Source: Amycolatopsis balhimycina FH 1894
Lineage (GTDB): Bacteria; Actinomycetota; Actinomycetes; Mycobacteriales; Pseudonocardiaceae
Direction: 5' to 3'
Length of the DNA stretch: 64,000 bases
Assembly: GCF_000384295.1 (NCBI RefSeq)
Contig: NZ_KB913037.1
Span: forward strand, 6,697,533 to 6,761,532
The position numbers and the translations under genes were made by a program. Each line of letters starts with the position of its first letter. Positions within the stretch are counted from its first letter, which is position 1. The notes under the pieces are model-generated. The model was given only the letters and a program-made list of their open reading frames with translations. It was not told where the DNA came from and searched no databases. Below are positions 8,776 to 18,166 of the stretch, piece by piece.

Positions 8776-9195
8776 TCAGGACAGCCTTTCCGTTTCGCGC
8801 AGGGCGAGCCAGGTACACAGTCCGGCCAGGGTCAGTTCCGGAACCGCGCAGACGACGGCCTGGGTGAGTTCAGTGCCGGGCCGGGCGGTCAGGACGTCGA
8901 ACCAGGCGTCCATCCCCGTGAGTGCCGCGACCGCCGATGCCGACAGGCGGGCGCGGGCATCGCCCCGGTGGTACCACCGCGCGGTGGCCGCGCAGCCGAG
9001 CGCGATGGCCAGGTCGAGTCCGATCCACACGGCCGGCCAGTGCCGCACCTGGGTGGTCTCGGGCAGGGTCCGGCCCAGCACGAACACCCACGGCACCATG
9101 CCCGCCGCCACCGCGCCCAGCACGCCGGGCACCCACCTGGTCCGAGCACCCGGCGACGTCGCCGCGCGTGGCCGGGGCATCGTCTGAACGGTCAT
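8776..9195 (-). CDS. Small four-helix integral membrane protein
   Basis: A 139-residue protein with about four hydrophobic segments: VPGVLGAVAAGMVPWVFVL, WIGLDLAIALGCAATA, an Ala-rich helix with LTGMDAWFDVL, and ELTLAGLCTWLAL. The N-terminus is basic and cytoplasmic. I do not recognise a named family. It is convergent with the second two-component system and transcribed away from 9196-9642. Confidence 0.7.
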   Translation of the reverse strand: MTVQTMPRPRAATSPGARTRWVPGVLGAVAAGMVPWVFVLGRTLPETTQVRHWPAVWIGLDLAIALGCAATARWYHRGDARARLSASAVAALTGMDAWFDVLTARPGTELTQAVVCAVPELTLAGLCTWLALRETERLS

Positions 9196-9642
9196 GAAAC
9201 TCCTCCACCGAACGTCGTGGTGCTGCCGCCGACGCCGGTGCCGGGCAGCCCTGCGGCGAAACCCTGCCGCGGAAACCGGCCAAGATCAGTAGCCCGTGGT
9301 TCCGACTTCGTGGTGGTGCCTGCTACCGCACCGATCCGGATGGCTGCACGATGGTGCCGCCGATCCCGCCTCGATTACCGTCGGATCATGGACACGGCAC
9401 CTCGCGGGCGAGCCGGGGCGGGAGCGGCGTATCCCCGGCTCTCGGGTTCGTCACGGCCGGGACGTCCGTGCAGCTGCTCACCTCGGCTACCACGCACTCG
9501 TGGGGCCGGTCGTGACCGCGTTCGCGCTGCCGCCCGGGCAGGGGAGCGGCGCCGCCGCCACGAGGGGAACGGTTCGTCGCCGGCAGCGCGACCTGTTCGA
9601 CGAACTGGTGTCGCCGGCCCGGTTGCCTGGGCGGCCCGGTCG
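9196..9642. other. Gene-free stretch
   Basis: About 450 bases between a leftward membrane gene and the end of a leftward regulator. Several open frames exist, but none shows a recognisable family or a good start. It could hold the promoter of 8776-9195 near its left edge and a decayed gene from about 9388 onward; neither is provable here. Confidence 0.4.
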
Positions 9643-10491
9643 TCAGCGGGCGTCGCTGAGCCGGGACGCACGCAGGAGGTCGAGCTGGCCGGCGCCGCTG
9701 GTTCCCGGGGCTGCCGTGTAGGTGACGATGCGCAGGTCGACGCCGGGCACGGTCAGCACGTCGCAGTCCAGGGTGACGTCACCCAGCTCGGGATGGCTGA
9801 TCGTCTTGAGATCGCCGGTGAGCTGTCCCATGCCCGCCCCCGGCCACAGCTCACCGAAGAAGGGTGAGGCCGCCCGCAAGCCGTCCACGAGCGCCACCAG
9901 TTCCGGGTCGGCCGGGTAGCGGGAGACCGCTTCGCGCAGGTCCGCGACGATCGCGGTCTCGAAAGCGTACGGTCCGGCTGTCGAGGTGACCGGCCGCAGG
10001 TGCCAGCGACCCTCGCCCGTGCCGAAGAGGGCGCGGGCGAGGTTGCGTTCGGCGGCCGGCAGGCCGGACGGATCGCCGTGCAAAGCCGTCCACATGTCGT
10101 TCCACCACAGCAGGCTCCAATCAGCGGCGAACACGCCGATCGGGAGATCGCCGAGGCGGTCGACGAGGCGGCGGATGCTCGGTGGCACGTGGGTGCCGAC
10201 GGTCTGGTCGCGGGGCGCGAGCAGGCCCGCGGCGCGGAAGAGCTGGTCGCGTTCGGCAGGGGAGAGCCGCAGCGCGCGGGCCAGGGCCGAGACCACCTGG
10301 ACGGACGGGTTGGTGGCCCGGCTCTGCTCCAGCCGCAGCACGTACTCGTGGGAAAGGCCGGCGAGCTCGGCGAGCTCCTCGCGGCGCAGGCCGGGGGCGC
10401 GCCGGCGAGCCGACCGGGCGTAGCCGGCATCGGCCGGGTCGAGGCGGTCGCGCCAGCCGCGCACCAGGGCACCGAAGCTCAGGTCGCTCAC
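9643..10491 (-). CDS. XRE-type regulator with MmyB-like ligand domain
   Basis: A 282-residue transcription factor. The helix-turn-helix is at about residues 25-85 (LRREELAELAGLSHEYVLRL). A C-terminal MmyB-like ligand-binding domain follows (DLPIGVFAADWSLLWWNDMW). This family is common in actinomycetes, often as a repressor beside the gene it controls. The GTG start overlaps the stop of the SRPBCC gene transcribed just before it (GTGA), so the two are co-translated. No residue pattern reveals the ligand. Confidence 0.88.
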   Translation of the reverse strand: MSDLSFGALVRGWRDRLDPADAGYARSARRRAPGLRREELAELAGLSHEYVLRLEQSRATNPSVQVVSALARALRLSPAERDQLFRAAGLLAPRDQTVGTHVPPSIRRLVDRLGDLPIGVFAADWSLLWWNDMWTALHGDPSGLPAAERNLARALFGTGEGRWHLRPVTSTAGPYAFETAIVADLREAVSRYPADPELVALVDGLRAASPFFGELWPGAGMGQLTGDLKTISHPELGDVTLDCDVLTVPGVDLRIVTYTAAPGTSGAGQLDLLRASRLSDAR

Positions 10492-10985
10492 TCCCCCATG
10501 ATCGCACCGGGCGTGTCCTGCACCACGGTCACCGTCCGGGCGAGCGCGGCGCGCATGTAGCGGGTCCAGAGCGGCTTGAACGGCCCGGCGACGATCCAAC
10601 GGCGACCGGGCAGCGGCTGGAAGTCGTAGGTCCACCGGATCGACGTGCCGGTGCCGTCGGGGAGGAACGACCACTCGCCACGCACCCCGGAGACCAGCTT
10701 GGCCAGCACGTTGGTGAAGCCGCTGAGCTCGTAGGCGAACCCGTGTCCGTCCACGACCTCGGTGAGCCGCTCGTCGGCCTTGGAGCCGTCGGTGAACCAG
10801 GTCTGGCGCGAGGTCCCCGGCCGGTCCCAGGTGCCGGTCTGGTCGCGCACCTCCGCGACGCCGGGGAACGGTCCCCACGGCTTGAACACCTGGGCGAGGT
10901 CGATCGGCACGATGACCCGGTGGGTGTGGGCGGGGCCGGCCGTCGTACGGGCGAAGACGGTGATCGGAACGCTCTTTTTCGTCAT
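10488..10985 (-). CDS. SRPBCC (START-like) domain protein
   Basis: A 165-residue polyketide-cyclase/START-fold protein, with features such as VIVPIDLAQVFKPWGPFPGV at the N-terminus and the terminal helix PLWTRYMRAALARTVTVV. Such proteins bind small hydrophobic molecules. The preferred start is the ATG at 10985 (MTKKSVP); longer upstream frames lack a ribosome site. Its coupling to the XRE/MmyB regulator suggests a two-gene unit in which the regulator may sense the same ligand. Confidence 0.8.
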   Translation of the reverse strand: MTKKSVPITVFARTTAGPAHTHRVIVPIDLAQVFKPWGPFPGVAEVRDQTGTWDRPGTSRQTWFTDGSKADERLTEVVDGHGFAYELSGFTNVLAKLVSGVRGEWSFLPDGTGTSIRWTYDFQPLPGRRWIVAGPFKPLWTRYMRAALARTVTVVQDTPGAIMGE

Positions 10986-11097
10986 GCCACCAGCATCAGG
11001 GGCCGTGCCCGCCCGAGGCAGACACCTGTCAGTACATACCCTCGAGGTCTCGCCGTGCCGGGTCCGCTCGGAAGCGAAGGTGCAGGCTCGCCTGCGC

Positions 11098-11679
11098 CTA
11101 GACACTCTGAGCGCGTCGGCGGCTCAGTGCGACGACGGAGACAAGGAACCAGAAGGCACCGACGGCCGAGTAACCGGCGAGCGCGGAGAGGCCGCTCGTC
11201 GCCGAGGCGGACATGGCAGCGAAGGACGCACCGGCGAGAACGGACAGTCCACCACTGATGATCATGGGCCACTGGGCGCCGACGGTGCGCCGGCGTCGCA
11301 TCGCTACGACGAGCTGGATCGCTCCGGAGAGCAGGGCCCAGATGCCGAAGACGAGAAGGGCCGTGCCGAGGGTGGAGAAAACGGCGACGAGCATCCCGGC
11401 GGTGGCGGCGAGGCCGAGAGCGATGTTGATGACACCGACGCGGTTCGTGGAGCCTGTGCCGGCCATGCGACGCTCGAGGAGCGTGGCGATGACGTCCCAC
11501 AGCGGGTATATGACGAGCAGCACGGCCGCGATCACGGTGGGCCGGTCCGCCGGCACGAGCGCGGTGGAGGTCGTGAAGACGAGTGCCACCCAGATCAGGG
11601 AGAAGACGACCCTGATCAGGTAGAGCGATCGGAGCCCGGAGGGGGTCGTCGTGGTCGAAGGTGCGGTGGTCTGAGCCAT
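11098..11679 (-). CDS. DUF308/HdeD-like membrane protein
   Basis: A 193-residue protein with about six transmembrane helices arranged as repeated pairs (VIAAVLLVIYPLWDVIATLL, NRVGVINIALGLAATAGML, LLVFGIWALLSGAIQLVV). The pattern RRTVGAQWPMIISGGLSVLAG matches the third repeat of HdeD-like proteins. It is divergent from the kinase/regulator pair at 11844-13699, across a spacer with palindromes, and is the obvious candidate target of that system. Confidence 0.8.
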   Translation of the reverse strand: MAQTTAPSTTTTPSGLRSLYLIRVVFSLIWVALVFTTSTALVPADRPTVIAAVLLVIYPLWDVIATLLERRMAGTGSTNRVGVINIALGLAATAGMLVAVFSTLGTALLVFGIWALLSGAIQLVVAMRRRRTVGAQWPMIISGGLSVLAGASFAAMSASATSGLSALAGYSAVGAFWFLVSVVALSRRRAQSV

Positions 11680-11757
11680 GGGGTGTCCCTGCGTGATCGT
11701 GACGGGGTGAGGCGATTGCCCCGCTCAGGACACTAGGATCGATCGAGGGGGGCCACG

Positions 11758-11836
11758 TACTTCGAACGAAGTAGGTTTGCCCGCCACCTCGATCGAATGA
11801 GGTCCGCCGTCTACCTCATTCGAAGTACGCCGTCGA
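11758..11836. promoter_or_regulatory. Divergent promoter with three related palindromes
   Basis: Three similar imperfect palindromes lie in 70 bases: TACTTCG-AA-CGAAGTA at 11758-11773, CCTC-GATCGAAT-GAGG at 11787-11802, and TACCTCATTCGAAGTA at 11812-11827. The shared core is (C/T)TC..TCGAA.GA/AGT. They sit between the DUF308-like gene and the DesK/DesR-like pair and are probably binding sites for the regulator at 13040-13699. Confidence 0.6.
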
Positions 11837-11843
11837 GGCGCGC

Positions 11844-13040
11844 GTGCACGAGAATCAGGTCATGGTCGCAGCGCGGAACAATCAAGGCAGGCCCGCGGCG
11901 CCCCTGTGGGTCCGCCGCCCCGAGGTGCTGCACTTCGTCGCGTATTCAGTGGCCGCGCTGGTGTTCACCGGTCAGATCGTGGCAGTGCTGCTGAGGGGAT
12001 CGGACTGGCCGACGGCCCTTTCCGTACTCCTGGCCGGCAGTGGCGTCGCCCTCTCCTGGTGGAAACCGTGGGCCGGACTGGTCGTGACGAGCGCGGCCTC
12101 CTTCGCCGTCACGGCCGTGGGCCATGACCCCCTGTCGGTGTGGATGATGGCGGTGCTCGTGCTGTTCTCGGTCACCCTCAGGGGAAGGCAGCCGCTGGCC
12201 GGAACCGTCATCGTGGCGGTGTTCTTCCTGGGGGCGTTCATGACGCTGGGCGGATTCCGCGGCGGCGCGATCGTCGGAGCCGCCGCCCTCTTCTCGGCCA
12301 TTGCGGGAGGTGCGACAGGCGGCGCGCTCCACATCCATCGAGACCACTGGTGGGCCCTCGAGGAACGGGCCGAAAGCGCCATCGCCACCCGGGAGATCGA
12401 AGCCACCCGGCGAGTGACCGAAGAACGGCTCCGCATCGCCCGAGACCTCCACGACATCATCGGCCACCAAGTCGCGATGCTGAGCCTGCATCTCGGCGTC
12501 GCGGAGATCGGCCTGCCCGAAGACGCCGAATCGTCCCGGCAGGCCCTCGTCTCAGCCAGGTCCAGCGCCCGCTCCGTCGTCGTCGAAACGCAACGGATCC
12601 TCGCCCTCCTCCGCCGCGGGGACGACATCTCCGACGACGAGGCGCTCCGCCCGGCCCCAGCGCTCAGCGGCCTGCAAGGACTTATCGCCTCGTTCGAGAG
12701 CATTGGCCTCGACGTCCACCCCTCCATCGACATCCCCGGCGGTTTCGTGGAGCCCAGCATCGGCGTGACGGTCTACCGGGTTGTCCAAGAAGCACTGACG
12801 AACGCCTACCGGCACGGCGAGGGAACGGCAACGGTGGATGTGCGCGAGCACGACGGCAGAATCCGCGTCACCGTGGAGAACCGCGTCGGTCAATCACACC
12901 GGGGTTCCGGCTCGGGCAGCGGACTCGGCCTCGTCGGGATGCGCGAACGCGTCGAGTCCTCCAGCGGGCAGCTGACGATCGACAGCAACGGCGGGCGATT
13001 CCGGGTCAGCGCGGACTTCAGCCCCCTGGGAGGCGTCTGA
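11844..13040 (+). CDS. Sensor histidine kinase, DesK-like
   Basis: A 398-residue kinase. Five or so membrane helices fill about residues 25-165. A HisKA_3 helix carries ERLRIARDLHDIIGHQVAML (phosphoacceptor His in DLHD), followed by an N-box (VVQEALTNAYRHG) and a G box (GSGSGLGLVGMRERV). The start is GTG 11844 with GAGG upstream; ATG 11862 (MVAARNN) is a good alternative. The stop overlaps the regulator start (TGATGA). Membrane-embedded sensing suggests response to envelope or lipid state. Confidence 0.92.
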   Translation: MHENQVMVAARNNQGRPAAPLWVRRPEVLHFVAYSVAALVFTGQIVAVLLRGSDWPTALSVLLAGSGVALSWWKPWAGLVVTSAASFAVTAVGHDPLSVWMMAVLVLFSVTLRGRQPLAGTVIVAVFFLGAFMTLGGFRGGAIVGAAALFSAIAGGATGGALHIHRDHWWALEERAESAIATREIEATRRVTEERLRIARDLHDIIGHQVAMLSLHLGVAEIGLPEDAESSRQALVSARSSARSVVVETQRILALLRRGDDISDDEALRPAPALSGLQGLIASFESIGLDVHPSIDIPGGFVEPSIGVTVYRVVQEALTNAYRHGEGTATVDVREHDGRIRVTVENRVGQSHRGSGSGSGLGLVGMRERVESSSGQLTIDSNGGRFRVSADFSPLGGV

Positions 13041-13699
13041 TGACGAAGATTCTGATCGTCGACGACCAGGCCGACGTCAGGGCCGGTATCCGAGCGATCC
13101 TCCTGCTCGACCCGAGTCTCGTCGTGGTGGGCGACCTCTCCGATGGACTCCAGGTCGTCCCTTTCCTCCGAGACCACCCCGTCGACCTGGTGCTGATGGA
13201 CATCCGGATGCCCGGCATCGACGGTGTCGAAGCCACCCGCCGGATCCGCGAAGAACACCCACCGGAAAAGCTCCGCGTGATCGTTCTGACCACTTTCGAC
13301 CAGGACGACATCGTTCTCGCCGCCCTTCGCGCAGGCGCCAACGGTTTCCTGAGCAAGACCGTGAGCCCCGCCGAACTCGTCACCGGAATCACCGAGGTCG
13401 TCGGCGGCGGCGGTGCCCTGTCCGCCGCCGCGACAGCCGCGCTCATCGGGCACATGACCGACAGCCCACCCCCGGTAATCGACAAGGACCTGCTGCGACT
13501 CTTCGGCGCCCTGACACCCAGGGAACGCGAAATGGTCATTCTCGTCGCCGGCGGTCTCGGCAACGACGAGATCGCGGCCCAGATGTTCGTGTCACCGTTC
13601 ACCGTGAAGACGCACGTGGTGCGGGCCATGACGAAGGTCGGCGCCCGTGACCGGGCACAACTCGTCTCGTTCACCTTCCGGGCAGGCCTCTACCCTTGA
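13040..13699 (+). CDS. LuxR/NarL-family response regulator
   Basis: A 219-residue regulator coupled to the preceding kinase. The receiver has ILIVDDQ and the phosphoacceptor Asp in LVLMDIRMPGIDG, followed by VLTTFDQDD typical of DesR-like proteins. The LuxR helix-turn-helix reads LTPREREMVILVAGG and PFTVKTHVVRAMTKVG. It is less like the other two regulators of the left arm than they are to each other. It probably acts on the palindromes at 11758-11836. Confidence 0.93.
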   Translation: MTKILIVDDQADVRAGIRAILLLDPSLVVVGDLSDGLQVVPFLRDHPVDLVLMDIRMPGIDGVEATRRIREEHPPEKLRVIVLTTFDQDDIVLAALRAGANGFLSKTVSPAELVTGITEVVGGGGALSAAATAALIGHMTDSPPPVIDKDLLRLFGALTPREREMVILVAGGLGNDEIAAQMFVSPFTVKTHVVRAMTKVGARDRAQLVSFTFRAGLYP

Positions 13700-13993
13700 G
13701 TCCGCCGAGCGGCACAGTCCAGGTCACCGAGGTTGAACCCTGGGTCTACCACATCACGGTGGCGAAGAAGGACGTGTTCATCGTGACCTACGGCTGCACG
13801 TCCACCTCGTCCGCGGCGCCCGTCCTCAGTCACGAGCACAGCCGGGTTGCGAGTTCGCCGAGCACGAAGTGCGCGGGCTGCGGATGCCTGAGGGGTACAA
13901 GCGCTCGATCGCCCCCTGGTTCGGCCGCCTCCGCACCTCGGTGACGGCGAGGTAGCGAACCATGGCCGGCTGCGGAGCGACGCTGAGCCGCTA
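13700..13993 (+). other. Gene fragments of unknown origin
   Basis: One frame gives TVQVTEVEPWVYHITVAKK followed by a short stretch to about 13815, and another gives EHEVRGLRMPEGYKRSI near 13860-13940. Both look protein-like but are short, out of frame with each other and end in stops. They are probably scraps of one or two lost genes at the left border of the eroded zone. Confidence 0.35.
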
Positions 13994-14156
13994 CCTGTCC
14001 GGGGGACGCTGCCGGGGCACTTTTGGTGACCCCATTTCGCCGCCGTCTGGCAGGTGCCCCAGTTTTGCCCCAGCTGCCAGCCGGTAGCTGAACTTCCTGT
14101 TGACGAAACTCGAGATCCGGCAACGAAAACCGCCCTACCTGGATCTTCGGATCCGG
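13994..14156. repeat. Integrase-tail-like repeat, copy A
   Basis: About 160 bases closely similar to 45335-45500. Both contain GGGGGACGCT, CACTTTT.GTGACCCCATTT, GTGCCCCAGTTTTGCCCCA and the GACGAAACTC.AGATCCGGC box. On the minus strand both read SWGKTGAP, which resembles the C-terminal end of tRNA-associated tyrosine integrases; that identification is inferred. Copy A runs straight into a tRNA-like terminator and 3' end. Confidence 0.7.
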
Positions 14157-14193
14157 TGGGCGGCGTTTCGTCACGGTGGAGCTAAGGGGACTC
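14127..14193 (-). other. Truncated tRNA-Ala 3' end with terminator (att remnant 1)
   Basis: Bases 14175-14193 match the 3' end of the tRNA-Ala gene at 57486 (GTGGAGCTAAGGGGACTC) and then diverge. Immediately to the left, AAACCGCCC pairs with GGGCGGCGTTT, resembling a tRNA terminator read on the minus strand. This looks like an old attachment-site scar. Confidence 0.55.
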
Positions 14194-14261
14194 CGGCCCA
14201 GGCGCGCCTGTGTGCTACCGGGATCGGGTTCGGTGTGACGGTGTTGTTCTTGGTTTCCTTG

Positions 14262-14771
14262 TCAGAGGCTGGGGAGAGACACTCGTCGTCCCTCGGCGGC
14301 GGACCGGCCGATCGCGTCCAGGAGCCGGTGACGTTTGACGGCGTGGGTGAAGTCCGGGGCGGTCGCGGTGCCGTGGGTGAGATCGTTGCGGATCGCCGCG
14401 TAGGCGTGCGCCAAGGTATGCAGGCGGCGGGTGAGGAACGCCCTTGGAGTCCGATGAAGGTACGCGTCCCGGGCGGCTCGGTGCAGTTCTTCGGCCTCGC
14501 CAAATCGACGGCGAACGGCCACTCGCTGAGCACCGGTACTCCCGCCGCCAGCACGGGCAAGATCAGCTCGCGATGCCTGGGCACCTGGACCGCGACGACC
14601 ACCAGGTCGACGTTCTCGTCCTCCGCGAGCTGCTGGACTCGTCGCCAGAGCGGTCAGTTCCAGGCCGTCGACGGCCGAAAGCGCGGGCAGGTGTGCTCCG
14701 GACGCCCATCCTCCCGACGCGCTCAGGCCCACGATCCCGACACCGGCCGGCCGTTTTCCGGCTTCTCCCAT
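14262..14771 (-). pseudogene. Gfo/Idh/MocA-type oxidoreductase, fragmented
   Basis: Pieces of one NAD(P)-dependent oxidoreductase lie in three frames. The Rossmann start is GVGIVGLSASGGWASGAHLP then ALSAVDGLELTAL; the middle piece VVVAVQVPRHRELILPVLAA is in another frame; the C-terminal piece HTLAHAYAAIRNDLTHGTA returns to a readable frame. Intact members have over 300 residues, so at least two frameshifts and internal loss have occurred. It may have been co-regulated with the TetR next door. Confidence 0.75.
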
Positions 14772-14817
14772 CGCCTTCCTTTCGCTTCATCTTCGCCGGC
14801 TATGACGTGCGGGGGCG

Positions 14818-15423
14818 CTAACCCGGCCAGGCGAGCAGCGCGGTGGCGGCGATCTCATCGAGTTCGGCGGTCCCCAGGCCGTTCGCGGCCTGGACCGCGA
14901 TGCCGAATCCCATCGTCATGATGAACCGGGCGAGACGCCTCGGATCGGCGTCCGGCCCGAGGTCGCCCTCGTCGACCGCCCGCCGGAAGCGCTCCTCGAG
15001 CCGTACGCCCGCATCGTTGCGCCAGTCGACGAGCACATCGTGCGCCGGGCGGCCCTGCTCGCTCAGCGCCAGTGCGCCCTGAACGGACAGGCACCCGGCG
15101 GGGGCGCCGGGGGATGTCGTGGTCCGGACGGCTCCGCGAAGGAACGCCTCGGCCACCCCTCGTGCCGTGGACTCGTGCAGGGCGCGCGTTGCGTAGGAGG
15201 CGGGGCCCTCGGCGTAGCGCTTCACTGCCTTTCGGAAGAGCTGCTCCTTGTTGCCGAAAGCGGCATACATGCTCGACTTGGTGATTCCCATGGCACCGGT
15301 CAGATCCGTCAGGCTCGTGCCGTCGTAGCCCCGAGCCCAGAACACCTGCATGGCGCGCTCCAGCGCCTCGTCGATGTCGAACTCCCGGGGGCGGCCGAAC
15401 GCTGTGCTCCCCGAACCACCCAT
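14818..15423 (-). CDS. TetR/AcrR-family repressor
   Basis: A 201-residue TetR regulator. The helix-turn-helix is at about residues 13-60 (ALERAMQVFWARGYDGTSLT, then GITKSSMYAAFGNKEQLF). A C-terminal ligand domain includes APAGCLSVQGAL, a segment seen in TetR regulators of oxidoreductases. It is divergent from the aldo/keto reductase at 15560, across two similar operator-like sites, and is the likely repressor of that gene and of itself. Confidence 0.92.
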   Translation of the reverse strand: MGGSGSTAFGRPREFDIDEALERAMQVFWARGYDGTSLTDLTGAMGITKSSMYAAFGNKEQLFRKAVKRYAEGPASYATRALHESTARGVAEAFLRGAVRTTTSPGAPAGCLSVQGALALSEQGRPAHDVLVDWRNDAGVRLEERFRRAVDEGDLGPDADPRRLARFIMTMGFGIAVQAANGLGTAELDEIAATALLAWPG

Positions 15424-15476
15424 GGCGGTGCCCTCCTCGCTCCAGAGCCACTGTCTCTCGTCGCGGCTGACTTTAG

Positions 15477-15520
15477 TACCGAGCGGTCCTGATGTGCTAG
15501 CGTTCTGTACCGATCGGAAC
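15477..15520. promoter_or_regulatory. Paired TetR operator candidates
   Basis: TACCGAGCGGT (15477-15487) and GTACCGATCGGAAC (15507-15520) share TACCGANCGG and are each nearly palindromic. They lie between the divergent TetR and reductase genes, one on each side of the probable start sites. Confidence 0.65.
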
Positions 15521-15559
15521 TTAAAGCAGTCGACCTCACATCAGAAAGAGGACATCAGG

Positions 15560-16531
<972 letters not shown>

Positions 16532-16595
16532 CCGACCGCGGACTCGGGCCCGGCCGGGCATCCGCAACCAGCCGACCACACCTTCAGGGGAGAAA

Positions 16596-17618
16596 ATGAG
16601 AACGAGAATGACGGTACTGACCAGGGCGATCGTTGCCGTCGTCACGGCGGCCACCGCTGTCGTGGGGGCCGGCCTGGTCTCGGCCGATGCCGCCGTGACC
16701 TCCCGGCCGGAGCCGGCTGCCGTGTCGAGCGCCGCCACCCGGACCACCGAATCGTCGCACCGGCCGCCGATCGGCTACCAGTCGAATTACGCGTGGGTGA
16801 ACGGTTTCCGGATGCACTACCTCCGTGGAGGCAGCGGCGCACCGGTCGTTCTTCTGCACGGCTTTCCGCAGACGTCCGCCGAGTGGGAGCCGCAACTCCA
16901 GGCCCTCGCCAAGAACCACACCGTGATCGCTGTCGACCTTCGTGGAACCGGTGACTCCTCGGTTCCGGAGACCGGCTACGACACGACACAGTTGGCCAAC
17001 GACGTGCACACGCTGCTCGCCCACCTCAACCTCGACAAGGGCATCCAGATCGTGGCTCACGACATCGGCGCGTGGATTGCCTACCCTTACGCCGCGATGT
17101 GGCCCACCGAGGTCAGCAGGATGGTGGTGATGGAGGGGCCCATCCCCGACCGGTCCCTCTACACGTTCCCGGCCTTCCCTCCGGAGGGTCAGCTTTCGAC
17201 GTGGCACCTGGGATTCTTCCAGAAGGACTTCGCTCAGGACCTGGTCCGTGGGCACGAGCGTGACCTGGTCAAGGGGTTCATCGAGCAGTACCTGGCGGTG
17301 GACAGCGCGTTTGACACCGGCGACTACGAGTTCTACGCCCGATACCTCCGCGAGCCCGGCCGGTTCAAGGCGTGGATGGACATGTACCAAGCGCTGCACA
17401 CCGACATTGCCCAGAACGAGAAGTTCCGTGAGGCGGGGCTATTGAAGATGCCGGTCCTGGCTGTCGGTGGCGAAGAGGCGCTGAGCAGTGCCGTCGGTAC
17501 ACAGTGGAAGGGCTACGCCTCGAACGTCGAGACCCGAGTAATGGCCGACACCGGCCACTGGCTCACCGAAGAACGACCGCGGGAGCTCACCGCGCTGCTG
17601 CTCGAGTTTCTGCGCTGA
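16596..17618 (+). CDS. Secreted alpha/beta hydrolase, epoxide-hydrolase-like
   Basis: A 340-residue protein with a signal peptide (MRTRMTVLTRAIVAVVTAAT, cleavage near SADAA). The fold carries the oxyanion segment LLHGFPQT and a nucleophile elbow AHDIGAW with Asp156, which points to the epoxide-hydrolase/dehalogenase branch rather than Ser esterases. The catalytic His is in DTGHWL. AGGGGAG precedes the ATG. It sits downstream of the aldo/keto reductase. Epoxide, haloalkane or lactone substrates are all possible. Confidence 0.85.
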   Translation: MRTRMTVLTRAIVAVVTAATAVVGAGLVSADAAVTSRPEPAAVSSAATRTTESSHRPPIGYQSNYAWVNGFRMHYLRGGSGAPVVLLHGFPQTSAEWEPQLQALAKNHTVIAVDLRGTGDSSVPETGYDTTQLANDVHTLLAHLNLDKGIQIVAHDIGAWIAYPYAAMWPTEVSRMVVMEGPIPDRSLYTFPAFPPEGQLSTWHLGFFQKDFAQDLVRGHERDLVKGFIEQYLAVDSAFDTGDYEFYARYLREPGRFKAWMDMYQALHTDIAQNEKFREAGLLKMPVLAVGGEEALSSAVGTQWKGYASNVETRVMADTGHWLTEERPRELTALLLEFLR

Positions 17619-17651
17619 CGGCTGGAAACGCTGACACCAACCTCTGAACAT

Positions 17652-17687
17652 CAGGGCGTGCACTGTCCGAGGACCGTGCACGCCCTG
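17652..17687 (+). terminator. Terminator hairpin
   Basis: CAGGGCGTGCAC (17652-17663) and GTGCACGCCCTG (17676-17687) form a perfect 12-bp stem with a 12-base loop, 34 bases after the hydrolase stop. Confidence 0.75.
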
Positions 17688-17830
17688 GTGTTCTCGATGC
17701 GGTGGCCGCCGCCGATCATCGAGGGCCGTGGCGTCGACCACGGTCAGGCCGCACCCGAGTCTTCGCGCCGGCGGCCGGCGCCCAGGGTCGGTCGGAGTGT
17801 ATTCGGGCCAGCGTCCCGGCTCCACACCGC

Positions 17831-17911
17831 GTCTTCGGCGCCGCAACCAACGACGGGGCACAGGTCGTCCAGTGGACCGCCGACGGCGGGGCACCCAGTC
17901 GCGGCTTTGAA
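17831..17911 (+). pseudogene. Ricin-type lectin domain scrap
   Basis: One frame reads GAATNDGAQVVQWTADGGA, almost the same as the last beta-trefoil repeat of the enzyme at 18167-20839 (ATSDGAQVVQWAANGGA). The reading ends soon after in unrelated sequence. It is the leftover end of another lectin-tailed enzyme, or a partial duplication of the neighbour. Confidence 0.65.
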
Positions 17912-17992
17912 AGTTTCACGGGATCGCGCTCTTCTTTCGTCGCAAGCCATAGACATGTTTGACACCACAAGCCGACCCCGCTTATCGTTCGG

Positions 17993-18006
17993 TCGAACCG
18001 GTTCGA
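17993..18006. promoter_or_regulatory. Perfect 14-bp palindrome, LacI-operator-like
   Basis: TCGAACCGGTTCGA is a perfect palindrome with a central CG, 160 bases before the GH2 gene. LacI-family regulators of sugar genes use operators of this build. No LacI gene is in the window, so control would be in trans. Confidence 0.55.
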
Positions 18007-18166
18007 ACACGATTGCTTACCGACCGATGCCCTGCTCCGCGGGCATGGAGCCGGTAGACGAGTCCATAGTGGACATCTCCCTTTTGGCGGCCCCGGCGGG
18101 TAGTGACGATGGGTCCGATGATCGGTGTATCCCCGTAGACGCGACACCCGCGAAAGGGGTTTCTTG

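Noticed and set aside
9375..9671. Minus-strand Arg/Pro/Ala-rich frame in the gap before the XRE gene
   Set aside because: Composition is typical of a non-coding frame in high-GC DNA and no family or ribosome site supports it.
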